Shown here: positions 20,129 to 30,300 of the stretch, piece after piece
Layout: the number at the start of each line of letters is the position of its first letter
Position numbering within the stretch: position 1 is the stretch's first letter
Source of the DNA: Gillisia mitskevichiae
GTDB taxonomy: Bacteria > Bacteroidota > Bacteroidia > Flavobacteriales > Flavobacteriaceae
Assembly: GCF_003634585.1 (NCBI RefSeq)
Contig: NZ_RBLG01000005.1
Location: forward strand, 124,001 to 188,000
DNA length: 64,000 nucleotides
Reading direction: 5' to 3'
The notes under the pieces: model-generated
Seen by the model: only the letters and a program-made list of their open reading frames with translations
Told to the model about the DNA's origin: nothing
The model's database searches: none
Position numbers and translations under genes: made by a program

Positions 20129-20192
20129 AATTTTAATGTATTTCATCGATTAATAAGGTATTTCACCCTGTGAACTGGAGAATTTTAATGTA
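20129..20192. repeat. 12-base direct repeat upstream of A2
   Basis: AATTTTAATGTA occurs at 20129-20140 and again at 20181-20192, 52 bases apart. The second copy runs into TAGTTTTA at 20191-20198, a weak match to the -7 box, 28 bases before the A2 ATG. In such AT-rich DNA chance cannot be excluded. Confidence 0.35.
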
Positions 20193-20225
20193 GTTTTACA
20201 AAAATTCTGTTAAAATAATTGTCTC

Positions 20226-23200
20226 ATGGGAAAAATTACTTTAATGGGAAGAAATCCATTATTGAGTTTACTCTTTTTAGCTTCTTCCCTTTTTATAAAC
20301 ATATTTGCTAATAATATTAATGAGGAGATTATCATTAGTGGTAATATTTCAGAGTTAAATTGCAACAACGTTAATAATGCCGCTATAACAATTTCTGTAA
20401 GTGGTGGTACAGCTCCCTATACGTATTTATGGAACGATGCCAATACTTCTAAAAACCGAACTAATTTACCAGCTGGATCTTATAAAGTTACCGTTACTGA
20501 CGCACTCTCTATAACAGCTTCCAAAACTTTTGTGATAAATAGTCCCACTGCTATTATTATAAATTCTCTCTCTAAAACCAACATTTCCTGCTTTAACGGA
20601 AATGACGGAGTAATTACAGCAGGATCTGTTTCGGGTGGAAATAATAATTATGAATATTCTATTAATGGAACAAATTTCCAGAGCAGTAATACATTCTCAA
20701 ATTTAACAGCTGGCAATTATACAATTACAGTTAGAGATAGTAATAATTGTAGGACATCCAATACCACCTCACTTACAGAACCTAACCAGTTATCTATGCA
20801 AAGTTCTAGCTTTATTGCAGTTAGTTGCAATGGGAAAAGTGATGGATCTATAACTATTGGTACTGGAACTGGAGGTAGTGGTGCATATACCTATTCTATA
20901 GATGGTAATAACTTTAAATCTTCAAGAACCTTTAACGATCTTATTGCAGGTACTTACACTATTACTGTTAAAGATGATAACAACTGTGAGATTTCAGAAA
21001 ATATTACAATTACTGAGCCTTCCCTATTATCAATGCAGACTTCATCCACTACCTCGGTTTCATGTAAAGGTAAATCAGATGGGTCAATAACCGCAGGAGA
21101 AGTAGTGGGCGGAAATGGTAATTACACTTATTCTATTAATGGCTCCACATTCCAATCCAGTAATCTATTTTCAAATCTAAGTGCGGGTAATTATACACTT
21201 AGCGTAAAGGATCTTAAAAACTGCGAAATATCAGAAATAATAACTATTAATGAGCCCGCGGCTTTGGAGGTAATGTCTCCAACTATTAAAAATACTACAT
21301 GTAATGGAGCTTCAGATGGAACTATAGTGGTTGGTACGGCCTCAGGAGGAAATGGAGATTTTAAATATTCATTGGATGGAACAAATTATCAAAATGATAA
21401 TTTTTTTGAAAATCTCCCAGCCGGAAATTATGTTATATATGTTAAAGATAAAAAGGGCTGCGAAATAACTATGGTAACTAATGTAGATGAGCCATCTTCT
21501 TTACTTATGCAACCATCAACTTATTCTCCTGTAAGCTGTAATGGAGCTAAAGATGGAAAAATCATTGCAGGAGAAGTAACTGGTGGAAGTGGTACCTATC
21601 AATATTCTATTGATGGTATTTCATTTTCCTCCAACAATACTTTCACAGAATTAAATGCCGGAAATTACACTTTGCAAGTAAAAGATTTAAATGACTGTAC
21701 TACAGAGGAAGATATTATAATTTCCCAACCCGATACCTTATCTGCAATTCCTGCGACTTTCAAGGCATTAACTTGCTTTGGAGCAAATGATGGATCTATA
21801 ATTGTTGGAACTGTAATTGGTGGAAATGGAGGTTACGAATTTTCTATAGATGGAACGAATTTTCAAACCAATAACACTTTTTCTAACCTACCTGGAGGAA
21901 ATTATACTTTAACAATAAGGGATTCTAAAAACTGTTTGATTTCAGAAACAATTACAATAGCCGAGCCTATTGCGTTAAAAATGGAATCTGCAGAAATCAC
22001 GAATGTTAATTGTTATGACTCTGGAGATGGAGAAATAGTGGCAGGAACCGTTACTGGTGGAAATGGTGGATATGAATATTCCCTAGATGGAATAAATTTC
22101 ACTACAAGCAATACGTTTAATGAGCTTAATGTAGGTAATCATACTATAACCGTAAGAGATGTTAAAGGATGTACAGTTACAGAGACTGTTACATTAACTG
22201 GACCACAGATACTAGTAATGGATCCAGCAACGAAAACTGATATTAGCTGCCATGGAGCGTCTGATGCTACCGTAACTGCAGGAGCGGTTAGAGGAGGTAC
22301 AACGGGTTATCAATATTCTATAGATGGAGTGAATTTTGGATCGGAAACAACATTCAAAGTTCTATATGCAGGAACATACACCCTTACAGTGCGAGATCTA
22401 AACGGTTGTAAAATAGAAAGAATTATAGAAATAAATGAACCGGAACCACTAATTTCTGAACCAGCTTCATCCACAGCTGCTGCATGTGTAGGAAATAACA
22501 GCGGAACCATAACAGCAGGATCTGTAACAGGAGGAAATGGTGAATACTTATATTCAATAGACAACACCAATTTTAATAATACGGGTATATTTACTGATGT
22601 TGCAGAAGGCTCTTATACCATTTTTATAAAAGATAGTAAGGGATGCGCTACTCAATCTGATGTTATAGTAGCTGCTCCTGAAGCGCTAGATGCTAATATA
22701 GTTAGCACCAATGTAAATTGTTTTAATGGATCTGATGGAACATTATCTATAAATAATGCCACTGGAGGTCATGGAGCTTTTGAATATTGCATAGATGGAA
22801 CCACTTGGCAAACTGACTCAAAATTCACTGCACTAACGGCTGGCACATATTCAGTTAAAATTAGAGATCTTGATTATCCAAGTTGTGAAATCACTTTAAG
22901 TAATAATACAATTATTACTCAACCAGCAGCTACAGTAAGCGTTCAGGTTACAACCACAAGAACTACCTCATATGGAACTTCAACAGGAACTGCTACTGCC
23001 AATGCTTCTGGCGGAACACCCGGGTTCACTTATGCGTGGAGAAAAATAAATGAAGCAACTGTACTTCAAACTACCAAAACTGCAAATGGTTTGGCTGCAG
23101 GTAATTATGAAGTTACTGTAACAGATAAGAATGGCTGTTCACAACTTAAAGAATTAAAAATAATAGAGGCTATAAAAGCTCCAATCATTCCAACGTCTAT

Positions 23201-26200
23201 TTGTCCAGAAGATGAAGATGTAATTAGAACTTCTTATTTTGAAGTAGAAGATCTTACTGCTATAGGTGGAGTTGGTCCTTATACTTATTTATGGAATTTT
23301 GGCGAAGGAGCTACTCCTCAAACTGCTACAGGTCCAGGATCTCACGTTGTGAAATATAATACCTCAGGAAACAGAACGATAACAGTTGAAGTTAAAGATA
23401 GCACTGGAGCTGTTAAAACAGAATCTATAATTCAATACGTTGGTGAATGTTTTAAGGATGATTGTGGATCTAATGATTTTGCTATTAACTCTTTTTATAT
23501 GGCAGATGCCAGTGGAAATAAAATCACCGCTGCTACCTGTGGAAATGGACAACCAAAATTTCTTTTCTTTGATCTTCCAACCAATTCTACACGTTACTCC
23601 TTATACATAGAATATATTTTTACTATAGAACATGCAGATGGTACTTTGACTAATGTGAATAGGGGCTTATGCTTTTACGAGAAGGAAGCTATTCCTACTA
23701 AAGTAAAAACTATTGAAATAGATTGGGAATGTGGTGACCTGTTAACTATAGAGAATGTGTATTTGACATTTTCGAATAATAGAAATTGGAAATGCGGTCA
23801 AGGTCCAAAGCCAAAATGCTATTCTACTAATAATAATGAAGTTGTAATTACTCCATTATACGCCCGAGCTACTCCAAATGAATTATTATGTAATGGGTCT
23901 AACAATGGAATTGTAACAGTAAAAGCAAATGGTGGTCAAGGACCATATCAATACAGCATTACAAGTGCCACTTCTGGTTTTCTGCCGAGTAATGAATTTT
24001 ATAATTTAATAGCAGGAAACTATACGGTGTGGGTAAAAGATAATGAAGGAACGGTATTTAAAGCAGCTCCTGTAACTATAAATCAGCCGCTTTCGCCTAT
24101 TATTCTTTCTGTTACTTCAACAAATCCTATTTGTTTTGGAGAAACAGGTCGAGCTACAGTATCGGCAACAGGAGGTAGCCCTTTTCAATCTGAAAACGCC
24201 GAAAATTATTATACATATTTATGGAATGATGCAACTGAGCAAACAACTGCAACTGCCATTAATTTAACAAACGGAGAATATACTATTACAGTAATAGATA
24301 AAAATGGTTGTCAAGCCATTGAAAAAGTAACAATAGTAGAACCAGCACAAATATCTAAAGCAATTGCTGGGGAGGATCAAAATTTTAGTTGTGGCTTTAA
24401 GGGAACCAATCTTTCTGCAAATATACCGGAAGAAGGAACTGGAACTTGGACCATTATTTCCGGAACAGGAGGACAAATTAGCGAACCTAACAATCCTCAA
24501 TCTTATTTTACAGGAACGGCAGGTAACTATACCCTTCAATGGACTATCGCTAATGAAACCAACACTTGTACTACTAATGATCAAATGTTAATTTCATTTA
24601 CTGAAGATTGTAGCACGTTAGATTTTGATGGTGTAGATGATCACGTAACAATGGAAAATAATTATAATTTAAGCTCTGGTAATTTTACAATTGAAGCTTG
24701 GGTAAAATTAAACTCACTGAATGGCCAACGCACAATAGTTTCTAAGAGAGACTCACAAAACCTATCTGCCGGAGGTTATGATCTTTCAATTAATAGTGGA
24801 TCTCCAACGTTTAGATGGGGTAATTCAACCGTAACATCATCGTACAAATTAACTACTGCAAGGTGGTATCATGTCGCGGTCATATTTACTAACGGCCAAG
24901 CTAAATTATATGTAGACGGAATTAAAGTAGGAAATGGAAGTGCCAGCAATCCTACAGCGACCTCAAGTCCCTTTCTTATTGGAGCTATTTTTAGAGGAAA
25001 TAAACCGGAAAATCCGGTGAATTATTTTCATGGCTGGATAGAAGAAGTGAGAATTTGGAAAACTGCACTACAGGAAGAGCAATTAAGATTCATGATGAAT
25101 CAACGTTTAAAGGTAAATGTAACTCCAGTAACTGGGACAGTATTACCCTTAGTAGTGCCAGGAGACCTTGCCTATAATAATCTTGAAGGATATTATCAAC
25201 TTATAGGTAGTGAACTATCTAACGGATTTACACCAGATAAATCTATAAATAAGGTAGATGGATTATTAAAAAATATTGAAACTACCCAAGAAAATTCAGC
25301 TCCCCTACCCTACATTTCTAAAGTCGCAGGGCAATGGAGAAGCAAAAATACTTGGCAACGACCAGATGTATGGGACGCTCCTAATAGTTTAGGAATTAAT
25401 GGGGAACCTATAAATTGGAACATTGCCCAAATTGCACATGATATTACGTCAGGTGGAAAGGATATTTATATGCTAGGCCTACTTTCTCAAATTGGGGAGC
25501 TGAATATGGCAAATCCAAATCAAACTTTAAACGAAAATAATTCTGGACAAGGACTTACTATTACTCACTATTTAGATCTAAACGGAAGTATAGACCTAGT
25601 GGGCGAATCCCAACTAGTTCAAACCGAAGGAAGTATTTTGGCACCTACAAGTGCTGGTTTTATTGAACGAGATCAACAGGGAACTGCAAATAGTTACAAC
25701 TATAATTACTGGTCTTCTCCAGTTGTAGATCAAGGAACATCAAATTCTACATACATGATTTCCAAAGTGATGTTGGATGGTACCGATACTAATAATCCAA
25801 AAAACATCATGTTCGGGAATGGTGTAACCTTTGCAGATGGAAAATATTCTAATCCAAGGATGATAAGTAATTATTGGATATGGAAATTTAGAGGAACTGC
25901 AGATGAATATTCTGAATGGAAACATATTGGTAGCAATGGTGTTTTAAAAATTGGAGAGGGATATACTATGAAAGGGACTTCTGGAGATGCATCCATTGCA
26001 GATAGACAAAATTATGTTTATAAAGGAAAACCTAATAATGGTACTATTACCTTAAATATAAGTCAGGATCAGAATTATCTTTTAGGCAACCCCTACCCTT
26101 CTGCAATTGACGCTAAAAAATTCATATTAGATAATATTAAAGACAGTGGTGGATTAAATAATGTAAATGTGTTTACAGGAGCCGTCTATTTCTGGGACCA

Positions 26201-27236
26201 TTTTGCTGGAAAAACTCATATTCTAAGAGAATATGTTGGGGGCTATGCAACCTATAATCTTATTGGTGGTGTGAAAGCCATTGCAATGGACGACAGAATT
26301 AATAGTAATTCTGATGCAGTTGCGAGTAAAACTCCTGGACAATATATTCCTGTAGGGCAAGGTTTCTTTATAAACTCTATGCCAGACCCATCTTTAAATG
26401 GATTGAACAATGTAGTGGGAGGAGATATTGTTTTCAAAAACAGCCAGAGGGTATTTGCTCGAGAAGCAGTAGGGAGTTCTCAATTTTTAGCTCCAGAGAA
26501 AACCGATAAAGCAAATAAGGAAGCAATAGCATTAGGAAAGATCAGAATAAACTTCCGTTCTCCTAAAGGTTACAGAAGAGAACTTCTAGTTGGTATTAAT
26601 CCAAATGCAACTAATGGATATGATCTTGGATATGATGCACCATTAAATGAATATAATGTAGAAGATATGTTCTGGCTAATTAAGGACCATGAATTTGTAA
26701 TTCAAGGAGTGTCAAATTTCGATGTAGATCAAGTATTACCTATAGGCATGATGATAGATGAAGAAGGACCAATTAATATAGGATTAAAATCTTGGGAGAA
26801 TTTACCAGATGATAAAATGGTTTACATTCATGATAAATGGAATGATAGTATACATGACATAAAAGAGATTGCCTATGAAACAACTATGAAGCCCGGTTAT
26901 ATTGTAGATAGATTTGCTTTGATCTTTTTTAAAGAAAAAGAAACTATCACTCCCATAGATACAATTCAAGTACCTATGATTACGCCTAAGGATTGCTTAG
27001 TAACAATGAAACATAATTATAGAGATAATGAAATCCAGATCTTAAACAATGAAGAAATTCAAATTGACAATCTTTATTTATACGATCTAAATGGCAAATT
27101 ATTAGTAAATCATTCGTCCATTTCAAATTCCAAAGAAGTAAGGATAAGTATAAAAAATTATCCCTCAGGCGTTTATATCGTTAAATTAAAAACAACCGAT
27201 AAGCTAATCACACAAAAAATCATTATCAAAAATTAA
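20226..27236 (+). CDS. Giant T9SS-secreted SprB-repeat protein A2 (SprB repeats, PKD, LamG, sorting tail)
   Basis: A 2336-residue exported protein. A signal peptide (about 1-29) follows the start MGKITLMGR, an N-terminus also seen in A3 and A4. Ten canonical SprB repeats of about 77 residues (about 119-900) carry C-x-G-x-x-D-G-x-I, GG-x-G-x-Y-x-Y-S-I-D-G, AGNYT and a closing I-x-E-P. At least four diverged copies flank them. A PKD-like domain lies near 1000-1080 (GPYTYLWNFGEG). Residues 1462-2336 are the shared module: LamG (LDFDGVDDHV, GWIEEVRIWKT), YNYNYWSSPV, LLGNPYPSAIDAKKF, VYFWDHFAG, VGQGFFINS and the sorting tail (LYLYDLNGKLL, SGVYIVKLKT, QKIIIKN). SprB is the mobile gliding adhesin of F. 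johnsoniae. An adhesin role here is inferred, and gliding is not shown. Confidence 0.9.
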   Translation: MGKITLMGRNPLLSLLFLASSLFINIFANNINEEIIISGNISELNCNNVNNAAITISVSGGTAPYTYLWNDANTSKNRTNLPAGSYKVTVTDALSITASKTFVINSPTAIIINSLSKTNISCFNGNDGVITAGSVSGGNNNYEYSINGTNFQSSNTFSNLTAGNYTITVRDSNNCRTSNTTSLTEPNQLSMQSSSFIAVSCNGKSDGSITIGTGTGGSGAYTYSIDGNNFKSSRTFNDLIAGTYTITVKDDNNCEISENITITEPSLLSMQTSSTTSVSCKGKSDGSITAGEVVGGNGNYTYSINGSTFQSSNLFSNLSAGNYTLSVKDLKNCEISEIITINEPAALEVMSPTIKNTTCNGASDGTIVVGTASGGNGDFKYSLDGTNYQNDNFFENLPAGNYVIYVKDKKGCEITMVTNVDEPSSLLMQPSTYSPVSCNGAKDGKIIAGEVTGGSGTYQYSIDGISFSSNNTFTELNAGNYTLQVKDLNDCTTEEDIIISQPDTLSAIPATFKALTCFGANDGSIIVGTVIGGNGGYEFSIDGTNFQTNNTFSNLPGGNYTLTIRDSKNCLISETITIAEPIALKMESAEITNVNCYDSGDGEIVAGTVTGGNGGYEYSLDGINFTTSNTFNELNVGNHTITVRDVKGCTVTETVTLTGPQILVMDPATKTDISCHGASDATVTAGAVRGGTTGYQYSIDGVNFGSETTFKVLYAGTYTLTVRDLNGCKIERIIEINEPEPLISEPASSTAAACVGNNSGTITAGSVTGGNGEYLYSIDNTNFNNTGIFTDVAEGSYTIFIKDSKGCATQSDVIVAAPEALDANIVSTNVNCFNGSDGTLSINNATGGHGAFEYCIDGTTWQTDSKFTALTAGTYSVKIRDLDYPSCEITLSNNTIITQPAATVSVQVTTTRTTSYGTSTGTATANASGGTPGFTYAWRKINEATVLQTTKTANGLAAGNYEVTVTDKNGCSQLKELKIIEAIKAPIIPTSICPEDEDVIRTSYFEVEDLTAIGGVGPYTYLWNFGEGATPQTATGPGSHVVKYNTSGNRTITVEVKDSTGAVKTESIIQYVGECFKDDCGSNDFAINSFYMADASGNKITAATCGNGQPKFLFFDLPTNSTRYSLYIEYIFTIEHADGTLTNVNRGLCFYEKEAIPTKVKTIEIDWECGDLLTIENVYLTFSNNRNWKCGQGPKPKCYSTNNNEVVITPLYARATPNELLCNGSNNGIVTVKANGGQGPYQYSITSATSGFLPSNEFYNLIAGNYTVWVKDNEGTVFKAAPVTINQPLSPIILSVTSTNPICFGETGRATVSATGGSPFQSENAENYYTYLWNDATEQTTATAINLTNGEYTITVIDKNGCQAIEKVTIVEPAQISKAIAGEDQNFSCGFKGTNLSANIPEEGTGTWTIISGTGGQISEPNNPQSYFTGTAGNYTLQWTIANETNTCTTNDQMLISFTEDCSTLDFDGVDDHVTMENNYNLSSGNFTIEAWVKLNSLNGQRTIVSKRDSQNLSAGGYDLSINSGSPTFRWGNSTVTSSYKLTTARWYHVAVIFTNGQAKLYVDGIKVGNGSASNPTATSSPFLIGAIFRGNKPENPVNYFHGWIEEVRIWKTALQEEQLRFMMNQRLKVNVTPVTGTVLPLVVPGDLAYNNLEGYYQLIGSELSNGFTPDKSINKVDGLLKNIETTQENSAPLPYISKVAGQWRSKNTWQRPDVWDAPNSLGINGEPINWNIAQIAHDITSGGKDIYMLGLLSQIGELNMANPNQTLNENNSGQGLTITHYLDLNGSIDLVGESQLVQTEGSILAPTSAGFIERDQQGTANSYNYNYWSSPVVDQGTSNSTYMISKVMLDGTDTNNPKNIMFGNGVTFADGKYSNPRMISNYWIWKFRGTADEYSEWKHIGSNGVLKIGEGYTMKGTSGDASIADRQNYVYKGKPNNGTITLNISQDQNYLLGNPYPSAIDAKKFILDNIKDSGGLNNVNVFTGAVYFWDHFAGKTHILREYVGGYATYNLIGGVKAIAMDDRINSNSDAVASKTPGQYIPVGQGFFINSMPDPSLNGLNNVVGGDIVFKNSQRVFAREAVGSSQFLAPEKTDKANKEAIALGKIRINFRSPKGYRRELLVGINPNATNGYDLGYDAPLNEYNVEDMFWLIKDHEFVIQGVSNFDVDQVLPIGMMIDEEGPINIGLKSWENLPDDKMVYIHDKWNDSIHDIKEIAYETTMKPGYIVDRFALIFFKEKETITPIDTIQVPMITPKDCLVTMKHNYRDNEIQILNNEEIQIDNLYLYDLNGKLLVNHSSISNSKEVRISIKNYPSGVYIVKLKTTDKLITQKIIIKN
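20580..22924 (+). repeat. Ten SprB repeats inside A2
   Basis: Ten consecutive protein repeats of about 77 residues match the SprB repeat pattern: Cys-x-Gly-x-x-Asp-Gly, a GG-x-G turn, Y-S-I-D-G-x-N-F, A-G-x-Y-T and an E-P end. The copies differ clearly at DNA level, so the array is not recent. Confidence 0.85.
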
Positions 27237-27353
27237 CATTAAAATTCGTACATATATTAGGTTTCCGACAATAAAAACTAGCTAATTCACAGTATTTATG
27301 CGTTTTAGCTAAATTTTTCGCCCTTTATCAAAACTACTTTCATGTAAACTACG

Positions 27354-27361
27354 TACATTTG
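27354..27361 (+). promoter_or_regulatory. Bacteroidota -7 box upstream of A3
   Basis: TACATTTG, an exact TAnnTTTG match, lies 23 bases before the A3 ATG. The 40 bases ending here align with those upstream of A4 at about 29 of 40 positions by eye. A 13-base palindrome (ATTTGT-A-ACAAAT, 27367-27379) sits between the box and the start codon. Confidence 0.55.
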
Positions 27362-27384
27362 GAAACATTTGTAACAAATTTTGC

Positions 27385-30300
27385 ATGGGAAAAATTACTT
27401 TATTGGTTAGAATTAACATATTAATCTTAATGATATTATGTTCAACTAACTCTTTATTGGCTTCCGAGAAATCAGATTTAGATAAGTTTTCATCTACTTC
27501 TGAAAATGTCTGTTATATGTTTTTTGAATCTAAGGAAATAGAACCTTTAGGTTTAAATAATTCATTAATTGAATCTTTTACAGCATCATCCTATAAAACG
27601 GAAGAGGTAAATAAGTCTATGGTTTTAGCAAAACCTAGTATTACTTTATCTGCAATACCTGTAATATGTAAAGGAACATCTAATGCAATTTTATCATATA
27701 CGGCCACTACTAACAATCCAAATAAGTATTCCATAATATTTGATCAGTCTGCTAAGAATGTGGGATTTTCAGATGTTAGTAAAGATCATTCCTTTCCAAC
27801 TGGCGCAGGGAGTTTAAACATTAATGTTCCAACGAATGCACCTTTCGGAACTTATGAAGCTACTTTCTACACTAGTAGCAGCAGTAATTCCAGTGATAAA
27901 AGTGATCCTTATAGGATAAAAATAATTATTGGAGATAATGATAATCCAACAATTACGACGCTTGCCGCTATTAATGTTAATGCAGACTCCGGAACTTGTA
28001 CATACGCAAGTTCCCAGCTAACAAAACCTAGTGCTGCCGATAATTGTTCAATAGCAAGTGTGATTGCTTCGCCAACTAGTTTAGTTCTGGGTGCAAATAC
28101 GGTAACCTGGACGGTAACCGATGGCGCAGGTAGAAAAGCAACATCTTCACAAACAGTAACGGTGGTTGATTCACAGGATCCAACAATTACGACTCTTGCT
28201 GCTATTAATGTTAATGCAGACTCCGGAACTTGTACATACGCAAGTTCCCAACTAACAAAACCTAGTGCTGCCGATAATTGTTCAATAGCAAGTGTGATTG
28301 CTTCGCCAACTAGTTTAGTTCTGGGAGCAAATACGGTAACCTGGACGGTAACCGATGCTGCAGGTAGAAAAGCAACATCTTCGCAATCAGTAACAGTGGT
28401 TGATGCACAGGATCCAACAATCACGACTCTTGCCGCTATTAACGTTAATGCAGACTCTGGAACTTGTACATACGCGAGTTCCCAACTCACAAAACCTAGT
28501 GCCGCCGATAATTGTTCTATAGCAAGTGTGATTGCTTCGCCAACTAGTTTAGTTCTGGGAGCAAATACGGTAACCTGGACGGTAACCGATGCTGCAGGTA
28601 GAAAAGCAACATCTTCGCAATCAGTAACAGTGGTTGATGCACAGGATCCAACAATCACGACTCTTGCCGCTATTAACGTTAATGCAGACTCTGGAACTTG
28701 TACATACGCGAGTTCCCAACTCACAAAACCTAGTGCCGCCGATAATTGTTCTATAGCAAGTGTGATTGCTTCGCCAACTAGTTTAGTTCTGGGAGCAAAT
28801 ACGGTAACCTGGACGGTAACCGATGGTGCAGGTAGAAAAGCAACATCTACACAAACAGTAACGGTGGTTGATGCACAGGATCCAACCATCAATTGTGTAG
28901 GAGATAAAATTAAAACGGCCGATATTGGAAAATGTTATTATACAGTTATTGGAACTGAATTCGATCCAACAGCAACGGCAGATAATTGTGGTATTACACT
29001 CTTAAGTAACGATTTTAATGAAAACTCGACTTTGGCTGGAGCACAAATACCTAATGGGACGACTATTATTTGGACCATAACAGATCCCTCTGAAAATACA
29101 GAGACCTGTAGTTTTACAGTAACTGTTAATGATACTCAAATTCCTACCTTACCAACGTTACCTGATATAATTGCGCAATGCTCAATTACTGTAACACCAC
29201 CCACTACGATAGATAATTGTAAAGAAACGGTAATAGGTACAACTGGTGTAGATCTCACCTTTACTGAATCTGGTTCTATATTCTGGATATTTACTGATGA
29301 TTCAGGTAATTCTACCCCCGCTATTGAGCAAAAAATTCTTATAAATGATACCGAGGCACCGGAACCGGAATTACAAAATTTACCAGTACAGACGATCAAT
29401 GGGTGTGAAATTTCAAGTCTTTCCGATTTATCCAGACCTAAAGCATTAGACAATTGTGATGGTATAATCTTAGGAACTTTAAGTCCAGATTTTATATTTC
29501 CTTATTCTTTTTACGGAAACCGAACAATTACTTGGAATTATATAGACAGCAGTGGAAACACCACTACTCAAAATCAAGAGATTAAACTTGTGCCCGTAAA
29601 TATAAATGGAGGTAATATCACTGGAACTTTTCAAGGTTCCGAATTTTCTGATAGAGTTGATATCTCGGCTTGTGGATCTTCAATCTCTATTCTGTTAAAA
29701 CTAGTTAATCAAAGAGGAACAATCTTAAATTGGGAAAAATTTGCAGAAAATGATGGAGCTTGGGAGAATGTTTCGAACAATACAAGTCAATTGAATGTTT
29801 CATTTGTGCAAGGTCAATTAGAGTCCACTTTTTATAGAGTATTGATTAAGGAAGGTACATGTAGAGAATATTCCAAAACTTTCTACGTTCGAGCACTGCC
29901 TGCTGCAACAGCACCATCCATAGAGAGTTTAGATGAGGATGATAGTTATTGCTTGAATGAAACAATTCACTTAAGAGCTAAGACGAATTATCTTGCTACT
30001 CAACCTGCCTCTGTAGATTCACAAACAAATTTTGACGGAGGACAATTAAATCCTAATAACCCCGATTCCTGGCTTATAGACGGTTCAACCGGAGGTTACT
30101 CGTGTGGAGGAAATAACTCTAAAGCTCGAAATTGGTCCTGTACCAATGATGGACATGACTTTGGAGATATCCTATATTCTAGCCAAGCGGGTAAATTTGC
30201 AGTGGCACAAGGAGATTACAATGATAATAAGTACAAAGGAGAATCTCCTAGTACAATTGAGAGTCCAATATTAGATTTAACCGACGCTAAATTTGCCTCT

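Larger units (their letters stand above)
19547..20225. other. 679-base AT-rich intergenic region between A1 and A2
   Basis: No reading frame longer than a few tens of codons is seen on either strand, and no tRNA-like shape. It contains a strong terminator-like hairpin about 320 bases after the A1 stop, a small inverted repeat at 20038-20060 (ATTTATAC / GTATAAAT) and a 12-base direct repeat at 20129 and 20181. The stretch 19547-19864 could be an unusually long 3' untranslated region, a small RNA, or gene debris. Confidence 0.5.

Noticed and set aside
19547-20225. Insertion sequence remnant between A1 and A2
   Set aside because: No transposase motif, terminal inverted repeats or target duplication could be recognised; the stretch is left as unexplained.
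27946-28881. Possible CRISPR array because of regular repeats
   Set aside because: Units are 234 bases, directly adjacent without spacers, in frame and coding for HYR-like domains. No short repeat-spacer pattern or cas gene is seen anywhere in the window.
27909-28892. A 327-codon open frame on the minus strand made of repeated segments
   Set aside because: It is the antisense of the four 234-base repeats in A3; the repeat length is a multiple of three, so one open antisense frame is multiplied. It has no start signals, and the sense frame has a clear domain structure.
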